A stretch of DNA of 64,000 nt from an uncultured Bacilli bacterium (GCA_934096715.1 CAKOMQ010000001.1:54905-118904); one strand, 5' to 3'. Counted from the stretch's first letter, positions 37,045 to 46,628 are shown. Notes: a model not told the origin generated them from the letters alone. Translations and numbers: made by a program.

Positions 37045-38115
37045 ATGATGAAACCATTAAAATTAAATAAGGGAGATAAAGTTGCTATAGTTAGTTTATC
37101 AAGAGGTTTATTAGGAATGCCTTTTTGTAAACATGAACTTGATCTTGCAATTAAAAGACTAGAAGAATTTGAATTAATACCCATTATAATGCCAAATGCG
37201 CTGAAGGGTATTGACTATTTAAAAATACATCCGGAATTAAGAGCAAGTGACTTAAAACAAGCATTTATGGATGATAGTATAAAAGCAATTATTTGCGCGA
37301 TTGGTGGAGATGATACATATAAAACAATTCCATATTTAATGGAAGATGAAGAATTCATAAATGCCGTAAAAAAGAATTCAAAAATATTTTTAGGATACTC
37401 AGACACAACAAATAATCACTTAATGTTAAACAAGTTAGGATTATCTACTTATTATGGCCCTTGTTTATTAGTTGACTTTGCAGAATTAGATAAAGAAATG
37501 CTGCCATATACAAAATATTATTTTGAAAAATTGTTTACAAATGAATCGAGCTATGAAATAGTATCAAGTCCGATTTGGTATTATGATAGAGAAAGCTACG
37601 GAATTGAAGAAATAGGAAAACCAAGAAAATCTCAACAAGAACAACATGGATTTGAAGTTTTAAATGGTAAAGGAATAGTAACTGGAAAACTATATGGCGG
37701 ATGTCTGGATAGTTTATATGATATATATACAAGTGAAAGATATGGCGATGAAAATGAAATATATACTAGATATAATATTTTACCTACTGTAGATGAATGG
37801 AAAGAAAAAATCTTGTTTATAGAAACATCTGAAGAAAAAATGCATCCTAAGAAATTAGAATTAGTGTTAAACTATTTTAAAAATAATAAAATTTTGGAGA
37901 GTGTAAAAGGTATAATAGTTGGTAAACCCATAGATGAAATCTATTATGAAGAATATAAGCAGGTTTATAAGAAAGTATTTTCTGATATAAATACACCAGT
38001 TTTATATAATGTTAATTTTGGACATTCAATTCCTAGATGTATAATACCATATAATGCTGAAGCAACAGTAGACTATGATAATAAGAGAATCATAATTAAC
38101 AATTTAATAAAATAA
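37045..38115 (+). CDS. S66 peptidase, MccF/LD-carboxypeptidase family
   Basis: 356 aa. The nucleophile elbow GYSDTT gives the catalytic serine, and NFGHSIPR near the C-terminus gives the histidine; a glutamate in between (about LFIETSEE) completes the Ser-Glu-His triad. The opening GDKVAIVSLSRG is typical of MccF-type members, which cleave toxic aminoacyl-nucleotides such as processed microcin C; LdcA members recycle cell-wall tetrapeptides. I favour the MccF branch but only by pattern. Start: ATG at 37045 or 37048, behind AGGAG. Confidence 0.8.
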   Translation: MMKPLKLNKGDKVAIVSLSRGLLGMPFCKHELDLAIKRLEEFELIPIIMPNALKGIDYLKIHPELRASDLKQAFMDDSIKAIICAIGGDDTYKTIPYLMEDEEFINAVKKNSKIFLGYSDTTNNHLMLNKLGLSTYYGPCLLVDFAELDKEMLPYTKYYFEKLFTNESSYEIVSSPIWYYDRESYGIEEIGKPRKSQQEQHGFEVLNGKGIVTGKLYGGCLDSLYDIYTSERYGDENEIYTRYNILPTVDEWKEKILFIETSEEKMHPKKLELVLNYFKNNKILESVKGIIVGKPIDEIYYEEYKQVYKKVFSDINTPVLYNVNFGHSIPRCIIPYNAEATVDYDNKRIIINNLIK

Positions 38116-38141
38116 TATTTTTTAGTTACATAGCCAAAAAT

Positions 38142-38212
38142 AAATAACAACCGTTATTTTATATTGACAAAAAGCAATAATGTGCTATACTATTAAATAA
38201 CAAATGTTATTT
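38142..38212. promoter_or_regulatory. Paired operators flanking the tetR promoter
   Basis: AAATAAC-N4-GTTATTT occurs at 38142-38159 and 38195-38212, 53 bp apart (about five helical turns). Between them lie TTGACA (38164-38169) and an extended -10 TGCTATACT (38183-38191). The second copy extends to a 24-nt palindrome and covers the transcription start. This is a typical layout for autorepression by the TetR-family protein just downstream. Confidence 0.75.
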
Positions 38213-38235
38213 AATGCATTTGTGTGGAGGTAAGT

Positions 38236-38796
38236 ATGGCAAGAACAATTAAGTATTCTAAAGATGATATATTAAAGAAAAGTGTAGAGTTTATAAAAAA
38301 ATATAGTTATTCTAAACTTACGGTTAGGGAACTTGCTAAATATATAGGATGTTCTACACAACCAATATTTAAAAACTATATCAATTTTGATATGTATAAA
38401 GAAGACTTACAATTGCATTTAAGAAAAGATTATTCATCATTTATAGATAAATATATAGATATAAATGATTATTTTTATACTATAAGTTATGCATATGCTT
38501 TCTATGCGAAAAAAGAGCCTAATATATTTTTTACATTATTCATGACGGATTTAGCTGGTTCTAGAACAATAGATGAGGTCTTAAATACTGATAGAAACAT
38601 ACCAACCATAAAATCAATGGTAACTCAGTATAAAATAACATTAGAAGATGCTCAAAAAATATATCGCGAAGTAAGATTTTATACTCATGGTATTGCAACA
38701 CAATTATGTGTAAAAAGTATCAAATTAACAGATAATGAAATAAAGGATTTAATCAAAAATAACATCGAAATAAATTTAAGGAGGATACAATTATGA
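38236..38796 (+). CDS. TetR-family transcriptional regulator
   Basis: 186 aa from the ATG at 38236, which has GGAGG 5 nt upstream. The N-terminal HTH covers residues 6-50 (KDDILKKSVEFIKKYSYSKLTVRELAKYIGCSTQPIFKNYIN). The ligand-binding half resembles the WHG-type TetR C-terminal domain. It probably represses its own operon through the two operators upstream. It overlaps the methyltransferase gene by 4 bp. Confidence 0.88.
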   Translation: MARTIKYSKDDILKKSVEFIKKYSYSKLTVRELAKYIGCSTQPIFKNYINFDMYKEDLQLHLRKDYSSFIDKYIDINDYFYTISYAYAFYAKKEPNIFFTLFMTDLAGSRTIDEVLNTDRNIPTIKSMVTQYKITLEDAQKIYREVRFYTHGIATQLCVKSIKLTDNEIKDLIKNNIEINLRRIQL

Positions 38797-39425
38797 ATTT
38801 ACATGATAGAAATCAAAAACAAAGAATATTTTTTAATGAAAAAATAGATTCTTATGATGATGTACATTCAAGTTACCTAAAAATCAAAAGAACATTAGGA
38901 GATAGTTTAGACAAGGATACTAAAAAAATATTGGATTTAGGGGCAGGGACAGGTTTGGAATTAATTTATGTATTTGAAATATTTCCAAGTGCCAATGTTA
39001 CAGTTATAGATATTACTGAAAATATGCTTGAGAAATTAAAGAAAAGAAGTTTTGCAGATCATGTAACTACCATACATGGAGATTTCTTTGAGGTTGAATT
39101 TGGAAATAATTACGATGCTGTTATATCAACTTCTGCTCTTCATCATTTCACAAAAGATGAAAAATTAAAACTGTACAAAAAAATTTATGAATGTTTAAAA
39201 GAAAACGGTCAATTTATTAATTGCGATAAAATGGCTTTAACACAAGAAATAGAAGCTAAACAATTATTTGAATTAAAAAATAATATAGAAAACCATAAAC
39301 ATATAGATACACCACTTACAATTGAGCATGAAATGGAAGTGCTGAAAAATGCCGGGTTTAATGAAATAAGCTCACATGATGTGGAAAGAGATGATTATAG
39401 TCTTATTAAAGCAAGAAAAATATAG
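38793..39425 (+). CDS. Class I SAM-dependent methyltransferase
   Basis: 210 aa. SAM-binding motif ILDLGAGTGLELIYVF, the acidic end of beta-2 (VTVIDITENML) and ISTSALHHF after beta-4 are all standard. The substrate is unknown; the fold is of the small-molecule type. AGGAGG inside the tetR end serves as its ribosome site, so it is under TetR control. Confidence 0.85.
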   Translation: MNLHDRNQKQRIFFNEKIDSYDDVHSSYLKIKRTLGDSLDKDTKKILDLGAGTGLELIYVFEIFPSANVTVIDITENMLEKLKKRSFADHVTTIHGDFFEVEFGNNYDAVISTSALHHFTKDEKLKLYKKIYECLKENGQFINCDKMALTQEIEAKQLFELKNNIENHKHIDTPLTIEHEMEVLKNAGFNEISSHDVERDDYSLIKARKI

Positions 39426-39430
39426 TTTAG

Positions 39431-39454
39431 AAAGAGTTGTAAAAGACTCTTTTT
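39431..39454 (+). terminator. Terminator after the methyltransferase gene
   Basis: Stem AAAGAGT/ACTCTTT with TTTTT. Confidence 0.7.
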
Positions 39455-39543
39455 GCATTGTTAATAAATAAGAAAAATGGTAAAATAGAATATATAAAAA
39501 AATGCAATTAATAGTCAAATTTATTTATAATAGGAGGATAAAG

Positions 39544-40275
39544 ATGAAAATTCAAATAATTGGTTCAGGAAGTATGTGGACAAAATATAACAGTGCTTGT
39601 TATCTTATTGATGAAGATATAATGGTAGATTTTCCAAATGGGGCATGCAAATATTTATATAGGCAGGGTATAAAACCTAATACAATTAATCATATATTAA
39701 TCACCCATTTTCATGGAGATCATTATTTCGATTTACCATTTTATATGTTAAATAAATCTAAATCAGAAAATAAAAATGTTATTATTTATTGTTTGAAAGA
39801 AGGAATCGATAAAATTAATTTAATAGGAGATCTTGCTTTTCCAAATTCATATCAAGAAGTATGTAATGAATTAAATATAACATTTAATAATTATGATAAG
39901 TTTACTATAAAAGATTATCAAGTAGAAAAAATACTAGTTAATCATGGTAGAATGAAACCAGCTTATGGGTATATATTAAAAAAAGATGATATATATGTTG
40001 GATTCACTGGTGATACATCATTATGTGAAAGTGTAGAACAAATGGCTCAAAAATGTAGTTATTTATTTTGCGATTGCATGTTTTTAGAAGGCAATACAAA
40101 ACACCAAGGAATAGATAATCTTAAATATCTCTCATCAAAATATCAAGATTGTACATTTATAGTTAGTCATTTAGAAGATGTAACAAGACAACAATTAAAA
40201 GAATTAAATATTTCTAACATAATTATTCCTGAAGATTATCAAATTTTACAAATAAAAAATGTTGATACTTTATAA
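39544..40275 (+). CDS. Metallo-beta-lactamase-fold hydrolase
   Basis: 243 aa from the ATG at 39544 behind AGGAGG. Metal-binding HFHGDH (in THFHGDHYFD), then VNHGR, GFTGDT and a late SHLED are the usual ligands of the RNase Z/AtsA-like branch. The exact substrate is not predictable. It has its own transcription unit after the methyltransferase terminator. Confidence 0.82.
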   Translation: MKIQIIGSGSMWTKYNSACYLIDEDIMVDFPNGACKYLYRQGIKPNTINHILITHFHGDHYFDLPFYMLNKSKSENKNVIIYCLKEGIDKINLIGDLAFPNSYQEVCNELNITFNNYDKFTIKDYQVEKILVNHGRMKPAYGYILKKDDIYVGFTGDTSLCESVEQMAQKCSYLFCDCMFLEGNTKHQGIDNLKYLSSKYQDCTFIVSHLEDVTRQQLKELNISNIIIPEDYQILQIKNVDTL

Positions 40276-40309
40276 GTTTTCAACAAATATTACGAAAAAG
40301 TGCTTAAAT

Positions 40310-40331
40310 TCCACCTAAAAATGGTGGTTTT
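40310..40331 (+). terminator. Weak terminator after the metallo-hydrolase gene
   Basis: 5-bp GC-rich stem CCACC/GGTGG followed by TTTT. Confidence 0.4.
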
Positions 40332-40372
40332 AAAATACTCTTTTATATGTAATTTAGGTGCAGGAGATAAAT

Positions 40373-40597
40373 ATGAATTTAAATGAAGTAATAATTAAAA
40401 AAAGGAAAGAGAATAATTTAACTCAAGAAGAATTAGCAGAAAAATTAAATGTAGCTAGACAAACAGTTTCTAAATGGGAAACTGGTGAAACAACACCAGA
40501 CTTTAATAGCTTAAAGGATCTAGCAATAACTCTAAATTTTTCAGTAGATAATATCATCGGTATTGAAAAGGAAGAAAATGATGATATAACCGAATGA
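40373..40597 (+). CDS. Small XRE-family HTH regulator
   Basis: 74 aa, a single HTH: KKRKENNLTQEELAEKLNVARQTVSKWETGETTPD, residues 8-42. It starts at the ATG at 40373 behind AGGAGAT. A frameshifted membrane fragment follows, so it may once have belonged to a regulator-membrane protein pair. Confidence 0.85.
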   Translation: MNLNEVIIKKRKENNLTQEELAEKLNVARQTVSKWETGETTPDFNSLKDLAITLNFSVDNIIGIEKEENDDITE

Positions 40598-40604
40598 TTA
40601 ATTA

Positions 40605-40725
40605 TAGGGGGATTTGTAATTGGTAACTCAATAGATTTAATATTTAATACTTATATTCTTGGTTTTTACTTGCAATGATAGGCTTAGTAACTGCAAGTAT
40701 TATAAGAAGTATTAAAAGAAAATAA
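40605..40725 (+). pseudogene. Frameshifted small membrane protein
   Basis: One frame reads GGFVIGNSIDLIFNTYILG; after a run of five T at 40663-40667 a second frame continues FLLAMIGLVTASIIRSIKRK and ends at TAA. Joined, they give about 40 residues with a membrane helix and a basic tail. The simplest view is a one-base loss in the T-run. A sequencing error or programmed slippage is possible. Confidence 0.45.
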
Positions 40726-40827
40726 CCATATATAAAATTATTGCCAAAATACTCAATGTTTTAAATGGCAAGTAAATTGCTAATTAATGATAATTGTATT
40801 ATCATATTTAAGAAGGGACTAGTAAAT

Positions 40828-41898
40828 ATGAAATTTATAAAGGAAAACAAAAAATTTGTTATAATCGGTTTAATAATTCTTGCTCTAGTTGGGGTATCCA
40901 TCTATTCTAAACCAAAGAATAATAATAAGGATAAAATTTCAACAAAAAATGGAGAAGTTAAAATAGTAAAAAATGATGTGAGTAAAATTTCATTAGAAGA
41001 TTATTCAAACGATTTATTTAAAATGAAAATACCAACTGGCTGGAAAGTAGATGTTCTTGGCGACTATATTCACTACACAATAAGAGCATATAACCCAGAA
41101 AATCCAACATATCAATTCTTTATTAATTTAAAAAGTGAAGGTTATAATAAATCAGAAGACGCTAAAAAATTTCAACAAAAATATTATCCAAATGATTTGT
41201 TTGCTAAAACTTCAGTAATAGCCAGCAAAGATACTGAAGGCTTCTACAAAATATTTAATGAATTTGGTGAAATGAATAATACTGAAAAATTCACTTTTCC
41301 AGTTCTAACTGATTTTACTGTAATTGAGAACATGGGTACTAGTATGCTTGGTGGCGATGTGCTTCGTGCATCATTTAAAGATGCTAATAATAAAGAAGCT
41401 GAAGGAATATTTACTGCATACGTATATGATGCAGGTCCTTACTACGTTAATGAAAACATCATGTCAGGTAAAAAGATAGATATTTATTTTCTAAGTGTAT
41501 ATGATGCCATATTTATAACTGCTCCTAAAGATGAATTAATCAACTGGGAAGAAACTTTAAGTTCCATATTTGCATCATTAGAATTTACTGATACATTTCT
41601 AAATAATTACAATAAAGAACAAGATGCAGTTATGAAAAACTTTCAAAGTATAAGAAGTATTTGTAATGAAATATCTGATGGAATTATGGACTCATGGGAA
41701 AAGAGAAGCAAATCATATGACATAATGAGTCAAAAACAAAGTGATGCCACTTTAGGCTATGAAAGAGTCTATGATACAGAGAATGGCGAAATATATAAAG
41801 CATACAATGGCTTCACTGATGATTATGATGGAGAAAGATACAAGTCTATTACAGAAGATATGTACACAGAAAAAACAAGTGGTTATATTGAGAAGTAA
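40828..41898 (+). CDS. Membrane-anchored protein of unknown function
   Basis: 356 aa from the ATG at 40828 (AAGAAGGG upstream). A single membrane segment (about residues 10-27) is followed by an extracytoplasmic domain with SNDLFKMKIPTGWKVDVLGD, a pattern seen in PsbP/DcrB-like folds. The C-terminal third (GYERVYDTENGEIYKAYNGF) looks like a second small domain. It is not recognised as a named family. It ends with a terminator and is the last accessory gene before prfB. Confidence 0.6.
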   Translation: MKFIKENKKFVIIGLIILALVGVSIYSKPKNNNKDKISTKNGEVKIVKNDVSKISLEDYSNDLFKMKIPTGWKVDVLGDYIHYTIRAYNPENPTYQFFINLKSEGYNKSEDAKKFQQKYYPNDLFAKTSVIASKDTEGFYKIFNEFGEMNNTEKFTFPVLTDFTVIENMGTSMLGGDVLRASFKDANNKEAEGIFTAYVYDAGPYYVNENIMSGKKIDIYFLSVYDAIFITAPKDELINWEETLSSIFASLEFTDTFLNNYNKEQDAVMKNFQSIRSICNEISDGIMDSWEKRSKSYDIMSQKQSDATLGYERVYDTENGEIYKAYNGFTDDYDGERYKSITEDMYTEKTSGYIEK

Positions 41899-41920
41899 GC
41901 AAGGTTAACTTGCTTATTTT
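41897..41920 (+). terminator. Terminator before prfB
   Basis: Stem AAGCAAG/CTTGCTT, then ATTTTATTT. Confidence 0.65.
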
Positions 41921-41960
41921 ATTTCTTATATAGTATAATTAACTAAAGAAGGAGATGTCT

Positions 41961-43017
41961 ATGAGTATAGATGAAGTAAAAAAATCATTAGAATTAATTG
42001 GGAGGTCTCTTTGACATATCCAATAAAAAGAAAAGATTAGAAGAATTAAGAATTCTTATGAGTGAAGAAGGTTTCTGGGATAACCTAAATAAATCTCAAG
42101 AAATAACTCAAGAATTTAATAAACTTAAAAGTACAGTAGAGTTATTTGATAGCTTATCTTCTGATATAGAATTCATCGAACTAAGTAGCAGTGAACTAAC
42201 TGATACTGAAATTAATTCTTTATTAATTGATTTAAACAGTAATATAGTAAAGTTAGAAGACGAACTGTATTTTAGTGGAGAATATGATAACTTAAATTGT
42301 TATTTAGAAATACATCCTGGTGCAGGTGGTACAGAAGCAACCGACTGGGCCAACATGATATACGAAATGTATAAGAAGTTTTGCGAAAAAAATAATTTCT
42401 CTTACGAGATTATTCAAGAACAAGCTGGAGAAGAAGCAGGTATTAAGTCAGCAACTTTAAAAATAATGGGAATGAATGCTTATGCCTATTTAAAATATGA
42501 AACAGGTGTGCATCGCTTAGTAAGAATTAGTCCATTTGATTCCAATAAAAGAAGACACACATCTTTTGCGTCCGTTTCTGTAACACCAGAATTTAAAGAT
42601 AATATAGATATTGAAATAAATGATAATGATTTAAAAATAGATGTCTATCATTCAAGTGGTGCGGGGGGACAATCTGTTAATACCACTAACTCTGCGGTAA
42701 GAATAACTCATTTACCTACTAAAATAGTAGTCACTTGTCAAAACGAAAGAAGCCAGCTTAAAAATAAAGAACAAGCTATGAAAATTCTTAAAAATAAAAT
42801 TTATGAGTTAGAATTACTTAAGAATGAAGATAAGGTTAAAAGTCTAAAAGGAAATATCAAAAATATTGATTTTGGATCACAAATAAGAAGCTATGTTTTA
42901 GAACCTTATAAACTAGTTAAAGACAATAGATCACTTTATGAATCGAATGATCCTGAACGTATATTAAATGGAGATATATTAGAAATGCTTATTTATAATT
43001 TAAAAAATATAAAGTAA
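41961..43017 (+). CDS. prfB: Peptide chain release factor 2, programmed +1 frameshift
   Basis: Release factor for UAA and UGA. The ATG at 41961 opens 17 codons ending GGG AGG TCT CTT and an in-frame TGA (42012-42014). Slippage on CTT-TGA-C to the +1 frame continues DISNKKKR to give about 351 aa. The internal SD-like GGGAGG just before the shift site is the usual stimulator; low RF2 lets ribosomes shift. The GGQ motif (SSGAGGQSVNTTNSAV) is intact, and stop-codon tripeptide region SPFD is seen. It proves that UGA is a stop codon here. Confidence 0.95.
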
Positions 43018-43028
43018 AGGGAGATAAT

Positions 43029-44360
43029 ATGAACGAAGTTAAAAACTATTTAAAAAATTTACTTGACTACAACGATACAATAATTGTTGCATGCTCAGGT
43101 GGCCCCGACAGTATGTGTCTTCTAGACTTATTAGTAAATTTAAAAAAAGAATATAATTTAAAATTAGTATGTGCTCACGTTAATCATAAACATCGTGATA
43201 TTAGTGATTATGAACAAATAAAAGTAGAAGAATACTGCAAAAACAATGATGTCATATTTGAACTTTACACAATTCTTGATTATAAAAACAATAAATTTAC
43301 TGAAGATGAATCTCGTGATAAAAGATATAACTTCTTTGAAGACTTAAAAAATAAATATAATGCTAAATATATAATGACAGCTCATCATGGAGATGACCTA
43401 ATGGAAACAATCTTAATGCGTTTAACTCGTGGAAGTAACTTAAAAGGATACATTGGACTAAAAAGAGAAAATAATCATTATATTAGACCACTGTTAACTA
43501 TAACTAAAGATGAAATACTTGAATACGTAAATAATAAAAATATGTGGTATGCCATAGATGAAAGTAATAATGCTTTGGTACATACACGTAATAGATTCAG
43601 GTTACAAGTGTTACCATTCTTGAAAAAAGAAGATAATAAGGTTCACAAAAAGTTCTTAAAGTTTTCACAAGAATTAATTGATTATGATAACTATATTACT
43701 AAATATATAGATAATATTAAGAATGACATTATAACATCCAATATAATAGATCTATCTAAATTATTAAAAGAAGATAAATTTATTATAAGGAAATTTATTG
43801 AAAGATACATCGAATCAATTCAAGCTTATGATAAATTATATATTACAGATAAAAATCTTACTGATATATTAAATATAATTTATAGTGATAAACCTAATTT
43901 AAAAATCAACCTCAATAATAATTATATTGCTATTAAGAGTTATAATTCTTTTGAAATAAAAAAAGAAAATAATTATTCAAATTATAATGAAGTTTTTAAT
44001 AATAGTTTAATAATTCCATGTTATGGTAGAATTACCCAAATAGATGATTCTACTATTAATAGTAATTATATTCTTAGATTAAACAGTAAAGAAATAACTT
44101 TACCTATTATAGTTAGAAACAAATTAGATGGCGATTATATTGAAGTTAAGAACATGAATGGTAAGAAAAAAGTTAAAGATATCTTTATTGATGAAAAAAT
44201 TGATAAAGACAAAAGAAATAGTTATCCAATAGTAACAGATAGTGATAATAACGTACTTTGGATACCGGGTATTAAAAAATCAAAATTTGATAAAAATATT
44301 AATGAATTATGTGATATAATACTTAAGTATGAGGAGGAGAATAATGAAACAAAACGATAA
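43029..44360 (+). CDS. tilS: tRNA(Ile)-lysidine synthase
   Basis: Adds lysine to C34 of the AUA-reading tRNA-Ile. 443 aa. The PP-loop ATP site SGGPDS is at about residues 20-25; the conserved AHHGDDLMET and the C-terminal lysidine-tRNA-binding domain (DGDYIEVKNMNGKKKVKDIFIDEKI) follow. It overlaps ftsH by 17 bp; hpt, usually between the two in Bacillus, is missing. Confidence 0.95.
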   Translation: MNEVKNYLKNLLDYNDTIIVACSGGPDSMCLLDLLVNLKKEYNLKLVCAHVNHKHRDISDYEQIKVEEYCKNNDVIFELYTILDYKNNKFTEDESRDKRYNFFEDLKNKYNAKYIMTAHHGDDLMETILMRLTRGSNLKGYIGLKRENNHYIRPLLTITKDEILEYVNNKNMWYAIDESNNALVHTRNRFRLQVLPFLKKEDNKVHKKFLKFSQELIDYDNYITKYIDNIKNDIITSNIIDLSKLLKEDKFIIRKFIERYIESIQAYDKLYITDKNLTDILNIIYSDKPNLKINLNNNYIAIKSYNSFEIKKENNYSNYNEVFNNSLIIPCYGRITQIDDSTINSNYILRLNSKEITLPIIVRNKLDGDYIEVKNMNGKKKVKDIFIDEKIDKDKRNSYPIVTDSDNNVLWIPGIKKSKFDKNINELCDIILKYEEENNETKR

Positions 44361-46311
44361 ATTAAAAAATTATATGCCCTATGTAATTCTTAGTGGTATA
44401 GTAATATTTGTTTTAATTGTATTACAATTTCAAGGTAATGTTGTTAAAACTATTTCAACAGGCGAGTTATTAAAAGAATTAAAAAATGATAATGTCGCAG
44501 AAATTAAATTGACTCCAAATAGTAATGAATCAATTTACTATGTTGAAGGAAAATTAGATGATAGTAAGAAAGGTGAATCATTTAAAACTAAAGTTGTAAG
44601 TGAAGAAGTATCTAATATAATTAATTATATAGAAAAGAATGATATTGAAAAATATGACACTAATGGCGATTCTTCTGGAAGCCCATTCTTATATATTTTA
44701 ATAAATGTTGTTCCATTCTTAGTGCTTATTGTATTTGGTTATATGTTGTTTAAAAAACTTGCTCAATCTAATAAAAGTTCAGTTGACTTTGGAAAGAGTA
44801 GAGCCAGACTTACAAGTGATGATGAAAAGAAGAAATTTAAGGATGTTGCTGGATTAACTGAAGAAAAAGAAGAAGTTGAAGAACTTATTGATTTCTTAAA
44901 AAATCCAAAGAAATTCCAAAAACTAGGAGCTAGAATTCCTAAAGGTGTCTTATTAGTTGGCCCACCAGGAACAGGTAAAACATTACTCGCAAAAGCAGTA
45001 GCTGGCGAAGCAGATGTTCCATTCTTCTATATAAGTGGATCTGACTTTGTAGAGTTATTCGTTGGTGTTGGTGCTAGTCGTGTAAGAGATATGTTTAAGG
45101 AAGCTAAAAGAAATGCGCCATGCTTAATATTTATTGATGAAATAGATGCTGTTGGTAGACAACGTGGTACAGGACTTGGTGGTGGTCATGATGAAAGAGA
45201 ACAAACTCTTAATCAATTATTAACAGAAATGGATGGCTTTGGTGCTAATGAAGGTATCATAATCATCGCTGCTACAAATAGGCCAGATGTTCTAGATCCT
45301 GCTTTATTAAGACCAGGAAGATTTGATAGACAAGTTACTATCAACTTACCAGATGCTAAAGCTCGTGAAGAAATATTAAACGTTCATGCACGAAATAAAA
45401 TAATTGATAAATCAGTTAACTTGAAAAATCTTAGTTTAAGAACTCCAGGATTTAGTGGAGCTGACTTAGAAAATCTTCTTAATGAAGCTGCACTTTTAAC
45501 TGTAAGAAGAAATAAAGAAGCAATAACAATGGACGAAATAGATGAAGCAACTGACAGGGTTCTAATGGGACCTGCTAAAACTACAAAAGAAATTACTCAA
45601 AAAGAAAAGAAATTAGTTTCAATCCATGAAGCAGGACATGCGGTTATTGGAATGAAATTAAAAGATGCTAATGAAGTTCATAAAATAACTATTATACCTA
45701 GAGGTATGGCAGGTGGTTACACAATGATGCTTCCAAAAGAAGAAAAAATGCTTGTAGTAACTAAAGATGAATTAATTAGTCAAATAACTGGATTACTTGG
45801 TGGACGTGTATCAGAAGAAATGTTCTTAAATGAAATATCTACTGGTGCAAGTGATGACTTAAAACGTGCTACAAATATTGCAAGAAGTATGGTATGTGAA
45901 TATGGTATGAGTGATTTAGGACCAATTCAATACGAAGAAAAATCTGAAGGTGTATTCTTAGGTAGAGATTATGGTAAACAAAAGAACTTTAGTGATAAAG
46001 TTGCTCATGAAATTGATGAAGAAATTAGAAAGATTATTAACGAGTGTTACGAAAATGCTAAAGTAATTATTAAAGAAAATAAACATTTAATAGATTTACT
46101 AAGTGGTGCATTAATGAAATATGAAACTATTACTAAAGAACAAATTGAATACATAGTTAAAAATGACACTATTGAATTAGATGGTTTATCTACTGAAGTA
46201 GAAGATAAAACTGATTTAAAAGCAAAAGCTAAAGAACTAGGAATAAAAGGGTATACTAAAATGACTAAAGAAGAATTAGAAGATGCTATAAATAAGAAAG
46301 AAGGTAAATAA
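44344..46311 (+). CDS. ftsH: ATP-dependent zinc metalloprotease FtsH with Rho_N-like tail
   Basis: Membrane AAA+ protease. 655 aa from the ATG at 44344 (GAGGAGG upstream). Two membrane segments flank a short outside domain; Walker [12 protein letters not shown] region; zinc site HEAGH. The C-terminal 32 residues (624-655), with [20 protein letters not shown], closely resemble the Rho_N/SAP-like motif ([21 protein letters not shown]). I do not know this on typical FtsH proteins. It overlaps tilS and directly precedes secG. Confidence 0.95.
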   Translation: MKQNDKLKNYMPYVILSGIVIFVLIVLQFQGNVVKTISTGELLKELKNDNVAEIKLTPNSNESIYYVEGKLDDSKKGESFKTKVVSEEVSNIINYIEKNDIEKYDTNGDSSGSPFLYILINVVPFLVLIVFGYMLFKKLAQSNKSSVDFGKSRARLTSDDEKKKFKDVAGLTEEKEEVEELIDFLKNPKKFQKLGARIPKGVLLVGPPGTGKTLLAKAVAGEADVPFFYISGSDFVELFVGVGASRVRDMFKEAKRNAPCLIFIDEIDAVGRQRGTGLGGGHDEREQTLNQLLTEMDGFGANEGIIIIAATNRPDVLDPALLRPGRFDRQVTINLPDAKAREEILNVHARNKIIDKSVNLKNLSLRTPGFSGADLENLLNEAALLTVRRNKEAITMDEIDEATDRVLMGPAKTTKEITQKEKKLVSIHEAGHAVIGMKLKDANEVHKITIIPRGMAGGYTMMLPKEEKMLVVTKDELISQITGLLGGRVSEEMFLNEISTGASDDLKRATNIARSMVCEYGMSDLGPIQYEEKSEGVFLGRDYGKQKNFSDKVAHEIDEEIRKIINECYENAKVIIKENKHLIDLLSGALMKYETITKEQIEYIVKNDTIELDGLSTEVEDKTDLKAKAKELGIKGYTKMTKEELEDAINKKEGK

Positions 46312-46532
46312 TGTTACAAACAGTATTATTAGTTGTATCAATATTATTGATTGCAATAGTTTTATTACAAAGTAATAAAGCACAAGATAATGGAAGTATA
46401 ATAACAGGGGGAAATGCTGAGTTATTCCAAAATATGAAAGAACGTGGTCTTGAATTATTTATATCAAGATTAACACTTGTTCTTGGCATATTATTCTTCT
46501 TAATCTCATTATTCCTATTTATTAAAGCTTAG
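46311..46532 (+). CDS. secG: Preprotein translocase subunit SecG
   Basis: 73 aa with two membrane segments and the conserved loop between them (QSNKAQDNGSIITGG). It starts one base before the ftsH stop ends (TAATG). SecG eases SecA-driven export through SecYE. Confidence 0.92.
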   Translation: MLQTVLLVVSILLIAIVLLQSNKAQDNGSIITGGNAELFQNMKERGLELFISRLTLVLGILFFLISLFLFIKA

Positions 46533-46539
46533 TTAAATT

Positions 46540-46576
46540 AAAAATGTTGATAATTTATTGGTTATCAACATTTTTT
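46540..46576 (+). terminator. Terminator after secG
   Basis: Perfect 14-bp stem AAAAATGTTGATAA/TTATCAACATTTTT with an 8-nt loop and T-run. Confidence 0.85.
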
Positions 46577-46605
46577 GTATATTAAATTAATTTCTAAACA
46601 CACTA
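46576..46605 (+). promoter_or_regulatory. Possible sigma-G promoter of spoVT
   Basis: TGTATA (46576-46581), 17 bp, CACACTA (46599-46605). This differs from the Bacillus sigma-G consensus TGAATA-N17-CATACTA by one base in each box. In Bacillus spoVT is sigma-G controlled, which fits. Confidence 0.45.
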
Positions 46606-46628
46606 TTATTAGAATGGAGTGAACTTAC

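Noticed and set aside
35646..41930. Integrated phage or transposon
   Set aside because: No integrase, transposase, terminal repeats or target duplication could be found.
46540..46576. DnaA-box pair (TGTTGATAA...TTATCAACA) after secG
   Set aside because: The two motifs form the stem of a normal terminator with a T-run; far from the origin.
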